This document shows positions 30,922 to 41,800 of a DNA stretch of 60,000 nucleotides, piece after piece (the stretch's first letter is position 1; the number at the start of each line of letters is the position of its first letter). This DNA comes from Cristatella mucedo (lineage: Eukaryota > Bryozoa > Phylactolaemata > Cristatellidae). The notes under the pieces were generated by a model. It did not search any database, had not been told where the DNA came from, and worked only from the letters and a program-made list of their open reading frames with translations. The position numbers and the translations under genes were made by a program. The stretch is from assembly GCA_009760855.2 (NCBI GenBank), contig WPIO01000158.1:64001-124000 (forward strand). Reading direction: 5' to 3'.

Positions 30922-31197
30922 ATGAAAGGCCGTGCACGGATGAATAAGCAACTGTTTGAAAGTCTAACAAGCAGATTTTGAAAATACAGCCATCCAAGCA
31001 GATATGTCGGTATGTCGATGCTAACTATAAGCCTTAAGACTAAGCAGTAGCAGGCTGTGTTGTGAGGGGTGACTTATTATTTTGGGCTATTCGAGGCACC
31101 CCTTAACTCGGTGTAAAGTGCTCGATGAAAACCGGAAAATTCTAAACAATAGCAAAAACAATGCAACAGCAAGAGCAGAGAGAGTGGGCTAAAAAAA
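30922..31197. other. unassigned host DNA
   Basis: No feature recognised. Confidence 0.4.
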
Positions 31198-31372
31198 ATC
31201 CTAGCTGCTTAAACAGCCTCTTTTTGTATAGCGACAGAAGAGCCTTTACGGCTATCACCACCGCTTGCAGTGGCAATAAAGGATCGCCCACCACAGGAAT
31301 CGAACCCACGACCTCGGGACCGAGGTCATGAAAGCAACCGCCTTACCTAGTATGCCATCACGGCTTACCAAA
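31198..31372 (-). mobile_element. SINE-1, full-length tRNA-derived copy
   Basis: Read on the minus strand, the head has an A-box-like TGGCATACTAGGTAAGGC and a B-box GGGTTCGATTCC spaced as in a tRNA gene. The body CTCTTCTGTCGCTATACAAA and the end AGGCTGTTTAAGCAGC follow. It is the best reference copy of the family in this window. Confidence 0.85.
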
Positions 31373-32047
31373 ACAGAGAACAGCTCGGGAATCATCTGCA
31401 TCGAGTCACTGGCAGAGCACTAAACTTGCTTGGGCGGTCTGCTCAGAGTCAAACTCGGCAGCCAAGTTTTGCTTGGCCGAGTCACCTACTTCCATTACAC
31501 ATAGGTTTCCGGCTAGCACTTTTCACTTCCGTGAAGCTAGGGTTTTGAAAGTAACGGCAAAAAACCTGTAGCTACTGAAAACTATGGAAGCAGGAACGAT
31601 TATTTGATGCAGCTACAACTCACTATTGATGGAGGATTGATGGGGTATCACCTCTCGGTCGAGGATGGAGAGACACTTAACATGCCCATGTTTAGCCAGT
31701 GAAAGATCATGCTTCTGATGATACAGCCGTTTAAGCATCGACTTGACTGCGGTCGGAGCTACTTCTTAATTTGAAAATAATCGTGCTGATTTGAAAGCGT
31801 TGGCCACATCTTGTGCCAAAACCTAAAGAAGTTCTGGAATCAGAAATTGTAGATGCTTATGCTTGGCTGTGGAGGTGACATCCATCTTATACCAGCTGCA
31901 GCAAGCTGGGAAGAAAGATTTCTTACAGCATCTTAGTACCGAGTCACCTTTACAGAGATTGCCACTTATTATTTGAACATCAACATTATTCTCTGCACTT
32001 CATCAAGTTCTCTGCATGTTCTCTGCACTGCATCAAGTTCTCTGCAT

Positions 32048-32155
32048 GTACACTAAACCCTAAAATATAAACCCTAAACTCAAACATACAAAACCCTAAA
32101 CTAGAAACATACACACCGTTAACACTAAAGCCTAAATCTTTAACCCTAAACTAAA
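32048..32155. repeat. degenerate CCCTAA-type, telomere-like repeats
   Basis: Five or more CCCTAAA motifs, such as AACCCTAAACTAGAA, are spaced 10-25 bp apart on the plus strand. It could be an old interstitial telomeric tract or a chance A/C-rich repeat. Confidence 0.45.
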
Positions 32156-33428
32156 AGGATAGCTCGTAAACGTGTTAATTGATAGATATAAATAACCGAT
32201 GGCTATCATGCTGAACATCCTGCTATGAGCACAGTGCCCAAAGCAAAAACTGGGCTTCCTGAGTGCAAACCGATTTAGTATTAGCTGCATTCCTGTAGGT
32301 GAACAATAGCTTAACGGCCTTGACTACATGAAGCACGAGTGCATGGTAACATGCCAGCTAATGGCCTGTAAACGGCATTGATAAATACCCAGTGAAGTGA
32401 GTCCCAACTGTGAGCAAGCTAAGAAAAATAGACTGGATGGACTAGCATTCGTAGTATAAAGGGTCAAAGCAACAAACTGAACACATAGGAGCCACGACGA
32501 CCAGCAGACATTCACTGACCAAGCATTAGTACCCCATCTTGAAACCATGTAGCATGGATCCAAACAGTGTGGGCGTTTGCACAGGATGCACGTGCAGCTC
32601 TTTGGCCAGTCACAGCTCACCCATCCTTGAATTCGTCAAATTCATGCTTTAAAAATTATAATGCCTCCTAACAGTGCAAATCGTATTGCAGCTTCAGCTC
32701 CAGCACCCGAGCAATTATAACCTTAATCTTAGACAAACATGGACTCAAAATAATGCAGCCGTCAAGTCAGCTGACTACTGGCAAACCAGTCTTCTTGTTA
32801 TTGCGGTTGCTCTGTACCACCACACCCAGCAAAGCAGCAGAATGTCGGCTGATCACTAGTCACAACACTATGCTATCCAATGAGGATGCAAGCAGGTAAC
32901 CTCAAATTGAGTTGCTGCAGTCTCTGAGTTGCCCTACGCCTAAAAGACTCCTACACAAACTGATCAGGTCCCATTACTGGTGCCTCTGACTGATGCTCTC
33001 TACTTATTAGCCACACCGGCCCCATTCATTGCAGCACTATACAATCGTCTGCAAGGATGGCAGGCCTGATGATGGACAAGATGATGGACAAACAACAAGA
33101 TCCACAGAATTTTTGCTGTTGCTTCAACTTCACTTGCAGCTTGATTATCGACCGACAGCCTTCATTATTAAATAAACAATCTCGTTTGGCTGTTGTAGAC
33201 AGCCGGACAAAATGCTGACCGTGACAACCTGGGCCTGATCTTGGTGACCCTGATGAAAGCTACTGCTTGGCTGGAAGGCACTCCAGACAGACAATCTGGC
33301 GATCGTTCAACCAATGGAGATTGTTAGGCAATATCTTTCGTGACTCAAATTAACCCGAAAAGCTACGACTCTTCTATGGGACAGCAGTAGAGACTTGTGA
33401 ACGAAAAGGGGCTAGATGTCAAACAGGC

Positions 33429-33510
33429 CCTTCGAGACATCGATGGACAGTAGATAGATGTCTTTAGGGTTCCTTCGAGACATCGATGGACAGCAGATAG
33501 ATGTCCTTGG
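33429..33510. repeat. 43-bp tandem duplication
   Basis: Two copies starting CCTTCGAGACATCGATGGAC at 33429 and 33472, with a few mismatches. Confidence 0.85.
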
Positions 33511-34023
33511 AGCTCTGCCGGCCGATGACCAGGTCGCTAGCACTCGCCCTTACACAGCATCCTCCATTCATCATATCTCGACCCTTAGGTCTCAAAGCCA
33601 TAGCAGCTGGCAGTAAGATTGTTTGTAGGTCAACAGACACCATGGCCTGCAATGTCTACAGTCTGCCCAGCCTACCTAATGCTCGGGGCAAGAGAATAAG
33701 TTAAAGATTCTCCACCCCCCCAGGCTTATTACTAAGGTTGTACCGAAAGGATCATATCGTTCTCTCATCCACTGTCGAGCAAGACAAGGCGAGGACCACA
33801 AAGGCCTTCTCAAAACTCACACCTAGCAACCTAATGGAAGCTGTTTACAAATGCCGCTGCAACTGAAGGGTCACATTTTTCATTGCAACGGTTGCGAAGC
33901 GCACAGGTGAAGTTAACGTGGCAAGGCAAAGAATAAGAGGACGGAAACACATTGAAACGCCATTGGACCATATACAGTGAGCCGGGTATGCAGGACACGA
34001 ACAAGGGCAGGCTCTCCAGCGTG

Positions 34024-34029
<6 letters not shown>

Positions 34030-34063
<34 letters not shown>
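34030..34063. repeat. (CA)n microsatellite
   Basis: About 17 uninterrupted CA units following GTGCGCGCG. Confidence 0.95.
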
Positions 34064-34064
<1 letters not shown>

Positions 34065-34305
34065 CAAGTAGCTGTCATGACTGGCTGAGAGGGGCAGGGC
34101 AGCCGCGACTGAGCTGAACTGCATGTGGCAGCTAGGAACATTCTAACAGCATTCTCCTGACACACAAAGCCAGCCCGCACCCAGGCCAGGTGCGCCCAAG
34201 CAAAGCACACCCACTTTCAGCCTAATGGAGCGAGCCCTGCCAAAAAGGCGTTGGGTAAACAAGTCGAACAGAAGCAGCCACAACTTACCATGGCCGACTT
34301 CACGG

Positions 34306-34545
34306 CAGCAACTGAGGCAAGGAAAAGAGTTCAAACTTTGCAAAAATAAATACACGATCGTTTTGAACGATGGTAAGCAAGGCGTTCTCGGCAAAGATGC
34401 TTGTCACTTCGTCACCATATGTCGTACAAAGGATCTGCTGATAGTTGGCGTCCACAAGGAAAATCGAATCGAAGAAGCTGCTAGCGAGGTGATAATGAAC
34501 TTGGGAGACTTTTTGAACTCCATTGTAAACACACTAGCTAGCTAG
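34306..34545 (+). CDS. profilin-like C-terminal exon
   Basis: Profilins bind actin monomers, phosphoinositides and proline-rich ligands in the cytosol. The exon encodes EFKLCKNKYTIVLND, then GKQGVLGKDACHFVTICRT, then LLIVGVHKENRIEEA and MNLGDFLNSI. This order (K-Y-x-x-I strand, G-K-x-G-x-x-G turn, T-x-x-x-L-I-V-G-V strand, A-x-x-x-V-x-x-L-x-D-[FY]-L helix) is the profilin C-terminal half. The exact acceptor is uncertain (CGGCAG at about 34305 or slightly later). It stops with TAG at 34543-34545, 48 bp from the convergent reductase gene. The N-terminal exons were not found. It could be a divergent profilin or a processed remnant. Confidence 0.5.
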   Translation, partial: QQLRQGKEFKLCKNKYTIVLNDGKQGVLGKDACHFVTICRTKDLLIVGVHKENRIEEAASEVIMNLGDFLNSIVNTLAS

Positions 34546-34593
34546 CAGGAAGTCGGCTTTAGCAAGAAGGAAAGTTGAGAATGTAAACACAGC

Positions 34594-34677
34594 TTAACAC
34601 GACCTCATTTCTAGCTCTTCCCCGAACCAGTCCTCTTTCCCTCTGCAGTCACGTGGTTGGGTCCCTCGGCATTTAGC
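34594..34677 (-). CDS. aldo-keto reductase, exon 6 (terminal)
   Basis: After the acceptor TGATTTTCAG the frame (phase 0, matching exon 5) reads [19 protein letters not shown] and ends with TAA at 34594-34596. The sequence is less typical of the family than the other exons, so this exon is the least certain. With it, all six exons sum to 1035 nt, exactly 345 codons. Confidence 0.55.
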   Translation of the reverse strand, partial: AKCRGTQPRDCRGKEDWFGEELEMRSC

Positions 34678-35791
34678 CTGAAAATCACAGGTGCCTACTG
34701 CACGCCACAGTGCAGCAGCGCTTCCTCTGTGACAATCAATCACCAAATCGGGCCAGGAGGCTACACCAGTGGAGTGAACAGACGCCACATGGCCACGAAG
34801 AGTTTCCATAATACAAGCTACACACGTCCTCCTCCTCCCCCCCCCCCGACTTACCGAGGTACAAGCACTGAGCAGTCTTCGGCTGCACAGCACAAAGTGG
34901 CCCAGGCCGTTAACTGTATATTAGGGTCCTCGACCGTCCTGCCAGTTAGCAGCGCTCGGGCCAAAGCTGCCTAGAGCTGCCTAGAGCTCGGCATGCTGCT
35001 CACCGAGAGGAGAACAGAGCGAGCGAAAGACGGCGAGACGGCGCCGCCCGGTAACAAGTGGACGAACCACCAAATCAGCACCGCCACGCGCCAAGCACCA
35101 TGCCACTTACCAGAAGAGCTATGTCGGCAGGCTTAAGCTCGAAGTCGAAAATCTGCATGTTCTCCAGGAGCCGAGCTGCCGACTTGGACTTGGGAATCAC
35201 CATGAAGCCCATCTGAAGGCCATAGCGAAGCAGCACCTGCGCCGCCGACTTCCCGTGCCTTCAGCAAAGAAGGGTGCAGTCGTCGTGCGCTAGCCACCGA
35301 CTCGTGCCAGTCAGGGTGTCACCTGCGCCTCATGCAGGAGCCGAGGGGGAGGAGGGGGCAGCAGCCTGCAAGAGCTGCCTGTCTGCTTCAGTGTGCAAGC
35401 AGACAGGCAGCGACAACCTTGCTGCGCTGGTTTGGTCCAGCGGTTAAGGTGTTCGCCCCGACCAAGGTCTAGCTGAAGTCGTGGGCTCGAGCCCCGAGGC
35501 ACATGTGAAGCGATTTTTCTTGGGGCACTATACAAATGATATATATATATATATATTATATATATATATATATATATCCAGGTGCAGCAGCATTCTCCTC
35601 AAGAAAACGAATCGGCATGTGCTCGCTGCAAGCAGGTAGCTTGCGCAGATGCTAATAATGGTAATAATCATACGTTTGCATAGCACCCTTGCTAGGCATT
35701 TTACATGTGGTGTAATTAAGGCAGGTCTATTGTTAGCGGTATTGTGCACAGAGTCAGCATGCGTTAGCACACAAGGACGATTCACAGGGAC

Positions 35792-35831
<40 letters not shown>

Positions 35832-38800
35832 GGAATAATAATAATGATAAACATGTTTGATATAGCCCCTCAAAGAAGTTGGTCCATGCATTCGTGACAT
35901 CTCGTCTCGACTTCTGCAACTCACTGCTTACTGGCCTACCAGCATGTGAGATCAGGCGATTGCAGCTGGTGCAAAACTCTGCAGCTAGGCTTGTCTGTCG
36001 TGAGAGTCACAGTTGCCACATTACTCCACTTCTTGCCGACCTGCACTGGCTGCCAGTCAAGCAACGGATTGACTTCAAGGTTGTGTCGCTCACTTTTAGG
36101 TCCCTTCATTCTATGGCTCCAGCCTATCTCTCCGACATACTCCCCCATCAGGCCAAGCATCGTACCACCCGCTTTTCGGAATCCAACAGTCTAGAAATAC
36201 CTCATACAAGCCTTAAATCCTTTGGAGACCGTGCATTTAGTTCGTATGCTCCCAAAGCCTGGAACTCCCTCCCGACCTGCATCAGAATATCTCCTGACCT
36301 GACCACATTTAAAAGGAACTTAAAAACGGACCTATTTAGGACAGCATTTAGTGGGTCCCTGTGATTCGTCCTTCACGAGCTTATGCGTGCTGACACTGTG
36401 CATGCTGCCACTAACCACATTTGCATGCCGACCCTGTGCATGTCACCCCTAACCATGTTATTCATCTTGTTTGTTTTTCAAGCATTATTTTACTTACCAT
36501 TCCATTGCATTTCCCTTTGCAGCAAATGTAAAGCGCCTAGAAAGAGATTAAGTTCTCTGAGGGCACTTTATCAAGTACATTATTATTATTAAGTACATGC
36601 TCAATAAACAAGAATAACATGGTTAGGGGTGACGTCATGCACATGTCAGCGGCCAAGTATGGTTAGTGGCAGCATGCACAATGTCAGCACCCATAAGGAC
36701 TAACCATAGGGACTTACTAAATGCTGTGGTAAATAGATGCATTTTTAGTTTCTTTTTAAATGTGGTCAAGTCAGGAGATGTCATGATGCAAGTCGGGAGT
36801 GAGTTCCAGGCTTTGGGAGCATACGAACTAAAGGCAAGGTCTCCAAACGATTTGAGACATGTAGGAGGTATGGGTAAACAGTTAAATTTCGCAAAGCGGG
36901 TGGTACGATGCTTGGCCTGGTGGGGGAGTAGATCTGAGAGATAGGCTGGAGCCAAAGAATGAAGTGACCTACAAGTGAGCAACAAAACCTTGAAGTCAAT
37001 CCGTTGCTTGATTGGTAGCCAGTGCAGGTCGGTGATAAGTAGTGTGATGTGGCAACCACAAAGCACACGACAGACAAGCCTAGCTGCACAGTTTTGCAGC
37101 AGCTGTACGCGTCTGAGTGCATAGGCCAGTAGACCGGCAAGCAGGGAGTTACAGAAGTCAAGACGGGATGTCACAAATGCATGGACCAACTTAGATGTAG
37201 TATCCCTGTCTAAACAAGCCCGAATTCAAGCTTCTGAGCTTCGAGGGAAAATAAATCAGTGGAAGAGCAAAAAAAGGCAGATTATCAGTAAGATAACTAT
37301 TCAGAGATTATCGATTATCAAGATGAATGTTAAAACCATGCAATATACGGAAGGGACGATTTCTGGAAGACAGAATCGAAAAGAGGTCGAAACAACCTGA
37401 AATAAAGCAAGTCTTGGTACCTTGATGTGATAAATGAATGTCACCATTAACAGATGCCGGTTGGATGGACTCACTATATGAGATGCTCTGAGAAGACAGC
37501 AAATGGCTAAAAATTCAGCAAGGAATAGGCAACGATTGCTACTCCACCAACAGTTTTAATAGAACACATTAAGGCATATTAATTATAAATATATTATTAT
37601 ATTAATATTAAATAGTAATTATATTAATAATATAAATAATAAAATTAAATAATAAATAATGACCATATTAAGGCATAGTTTAATATGCTATTAAAGGAGA
37701 AACATGTAGGAGTGTTATTGGTTGCAGTCGGGCAGTTAGCCGATTTCAGCCAGGTCCCGGTCACGGAAAAAATCAGCGGTGCCTTCAAGAATCAAGTAAC
37801 ATATTATTAGGGGCTTATTTCTTACGGATTTCACGTTCCATTTATGTTAAGGGTAGCCCTTAGAGTCATAGCAGGCTTAATGACTGTAAGGTTAGAGAAA
37901 TTTACTTAAATTGCTTGAGAGATCGTGCACTGATGATTGATACCATGCAAGAATTACTGGAGATATGTTCCTTGGCCCTGTCGTCATCTGGGTTTCCTGC
38001 ACTGGTCCTGCCCAATTCACGAACTCTGGCAGAGGCCGGCAAGATTCAGGAATGCTTCCGAGCAATAATAGCAAACAGCAATAAGTATGCAGGAGAGTAC
38101 CGATCAGTACAATCACTAAGGGCAAAGCTGTGATAACAGATGGCTTAGCCTGGGAAGCATGCCGATATGATGGCATGTACATGCAGCAAGCAGGTCAGAT
38201 ATTTTTGTAAGTGCTGTGGACAAGACAAAACAGCTGAAGCTGTTAAATGGTCTTACTTAAAGGTGCTTACTCAGATTCCCAGTTCGACTCTTCCGAAATT
38301 CGACGTTAGGAAAATTCTACACCGGTCAGAATAAGTCGTGCTCGGTGAGCCGGAAGTGGTAAGGTAACAAGCACACTGTCGCAGATATTAATTAAGCTAG
38401 TACGAGCATGAGAAAATATACAAAAAAGGACTTACTGTCCATCGACATTAATTAAGCTAGCACAAGCATGAGAAAATATACAAAAAAGACTGACTGTCCA
38501 TCGACAGGCACCACACAAGGACTACTGTAGATTATACAATCTATCCTTAAAATGGCAGTCTAACTCCTATAAAAACAGCATTGATTAACTGATTAATAAA
38601 CCTAAACTGCTAAAGTCTACCCTCAAACATCTCCGTAATCACTGCCAGAGTAAATCCTTACCTAGTGATACATGCGGTGATCTTACAGATCGCTTCTCTG
38701 GCTTCTTTTTCAGTCGGATAAACAAAATCAAAGAGTCTATCCCTAAAGAAACAGCATCGTCACTCGACTCCTCTCTCTCTAAATTCCTTGCAGCACCTCA

Positions 38801-41800
38801 ATGTCCACTTTCAGACTGCCACGAGTGACCTCATCCTGAAATTCACTTCCCAGTCAACGAAGACTAATACCCCTCTAGACCCTGTTCCCACACCTACTTG
38901 TGCTGTGCACAGATTTGCTGCTACCTTACATATGTAATAATAATAATAATAATAATTCACTTGATAAAGCGCCCTCAGAGAACTTAATCTCTCTCTCTCG
39001 GCGCTTTACATTTGCTGCAAATGGAAATGCAATTGAATAGTAAGTAAAATCATGCTTGAAAAACAAACAAAATGAATAATATGGTTAGGGGTGACATGCA
39101 CAGGGTCAGCATGCGAATGTGGTTAGTGGCAGCATGTAACATGATAAATATGCCCTTGACCTTGGGTCTTGTCCCTGCACCTTTCAAAAAGGTTATTGTT
39201 GGAACACTAACTAAAAAGGCAGCCCATGACCGTGAGAACTTAAGAAACCTCCACCCCATCTGCCTAATGCCGGTCCTATTAAAGACACTAACGAGCTGTG
39301 GCAGAATGGTTGAACTTATTTATGGAAACTTCAATCCTAGCAATATAGACTTGGGTAAAGTTTCAGCTTGTTTAGCTTGATCTTTCGGCAGCGTTTGATC
39401 CTACTGATCGCCAATTCCTGTTCAACAGCCTCTAGTCTCACCAAGGCATTACTGGCACTGCATTGCAAAGAATTGATGTCAAAAAGTAGCAATCGTCCGA
39501 AGAAACACTAAAGTAAAGAGTCCCTAGAGTTCTGTGCTTGGTCTGTTTCTTTTTCACAATGTATACTCTTCCTCTTGCCGATGCAATCGCCAAGCACAAC
39601 TAGACTTTCACTTCTGTGCAGATGACACTCAGTTGTACCTTTGCTTTGATTCCTTCCAGCCCTGAGTACGTCAAATTCTCAACAGAACCTTGCTGCATGT
39701 AGTGCTGAGATTTAGAAAACTTTCTCAAAGTGAATGACGATAAAACCAACTTACTTTAGTAATGGGCAAACCTGGTTTGACTAAGAAATTGGAAAGGTTA
39801 AAGCTCAAAATCCGCTCAGCCAGCACACTTCTTGTAGAATCTGCACGAAATCTAGGTGCACTGTTCCAAAGTCATGTTTCACTAGATGATCACATCAGCT
39901 CCACACTGCTTGCTGGCCTCCCTGCATGTACAATCAAGGCTCATCTGTCGTGAGCGTCAAAAATGCCACATCACACCACTTCTAGCCGACCTGCACTGGC
40001 TCCCAGACAAGCAATGCATCGACTTCAAGGTTCTATCACTCACTTTTAGGTCCCTTTGTTCTTTGGCTCTAACCTACCTATTAAAACTATTCCCAATCAG
40101 GCTAGGCATCACTCCACCCACCCTTCTGACTAAAGTCGTTTAGCTGTTCCTTGAACCAACCTCACATCCTGTTGAGACCGAGTCTTTGGTTCATTTGCAC
40201 CCAATGCCTAGAGCTCACTGACAACTGACGTCGAGACATCCTCTGACTTGATGAAATTTGAAAAGAAGCAAAAAGTGCACCTGTTCCTCTCATCCTTTGC
40301 TGGGTCCTTGTGATTTGTCCCCTGTGAGCTTATGCGTGCTGGCACTGTGTACGCCACCGCTAACCATATTATGCAAGCTGACACTGTGCAAGACACCACT
40401 AACCATAATATGCACGTTGCCACTCTGCAGGTTAACACTAACCTGTGATCATGTGTTCTTTACCGAATATGCAAAGTGCCTGGAAAGAGAGAAGTTCTCT
40501 TAGAGCGCTATATAGATAATATAATATAATATAATTTATTTGTATAGCGCCCCAGGAGAACTTAAATCTCTATTCAGGCGCTTCACGTATGCCTTCGGGC
40601 TCGAGACCTCAGCTAGACCTTGGTAGGGGCAAGCGCCTTAACCGCTGGACCAAACCAGCTGCCTCATTATTATTCTTATGGCTCATAATATGTCAGCCAT
40701 GTTGAGTATAGTTGAAATGAACGGGTATTACATATAACATCTCGACTGAAACTGGTGTTGCAAGATCTGTGTCGGTACATGCTTGAACAAGCACACTAAG
40801 AGTTGGTTCTAGAACCAACAACCTCGCAAAGTAATCAGACCGAACTGAATCTCACTTTTGCTAAAGCTAAAAACAAGAACTCAGAAAGGGTATATGCTAC
40901 AGGCTACTACTATGCCACAGGGTGACATGAAAGATCTTGCACGTGAGGCTAACATACTCTTTGGCCATGCGTAGAACTTCAGGGTTTTGTAGAGCAGTAG
41001 GATCTGCTTTGGCCAGAGAGGAGTAAGCCGTGAGGGCTACGCCCTTCGCTTGGCAGTACTCGACGATGTCGGATTTGCGCTGCCACGGATGCAGCTCGAT
41101 CTGATTAACCGATGGCAGAGGCTTGCCTGCGGCGACCAGTGCTTCCAAATGGTGAACGCCAAAGTTGGACACTCCGACAGAGCTGCAAGCAACGCCAGAA
41201 AAAGTGGTGCGATGCAGCAATCGATATGCCTTGCACACGGCAACCCAAAACTGTCGGGAGCTTCGTCTCTTACCGTATGAGCCCTTCCTTCTTGAGGTCC
41301 AGCATGCACTGATATGTCTCCAGTACTTTACCGCCTCTCGGCGAGTGCATCAAGTAGAGATCAACATAGTCCAATTGCAATCTGTCGGATGGTGTGAGCA
41401 GGTGGACGAGGGAGTAAATGACAGCAGACAGCAATCAGGTGAAAGCAGCCATGGCAGCAGAAAGTAAATAGTGGCAGCATTAGCAAATAATAATAATAAT
41501 AATAATGCACTTGATAAAGCGCCCTCAGAGAACTCAATCTCTTTCTAGGCGCTTTACATTTGCTGCAAAGGGAGGCAATCACCGATCAACGATAGGCAAC
41601 ACAGCAATCTGCAAATGGGCAGTGGGCAAGCACTCACTTTTTAAGAGACTCCTTAAGTCCAGCTTGGCACTTTGAATACCCGTGGTCATCATTCCACAGC
41701 TTGGTGACGACAAATACCTCATCCCTACTGATGCCCGAGTCCTGGAGATATCTCTTCAGCCCTTTCCCAACGTCCTCCTCATTCCTGCAGCAGGCATCAA

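Larger units (their letters stand above)
31373..34305. other. unassigned host DNA with simple repeats
   Basis: Contains degenerate CCCTAAA-rich sequence (32048-32155), a 43-bp tandem duplication (33429-33510) and a CA microsatellite (34030-34063). Earlier exons of the profilin-like gene should lie here or further left, but I could not identify them. Confidence 0.45.
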
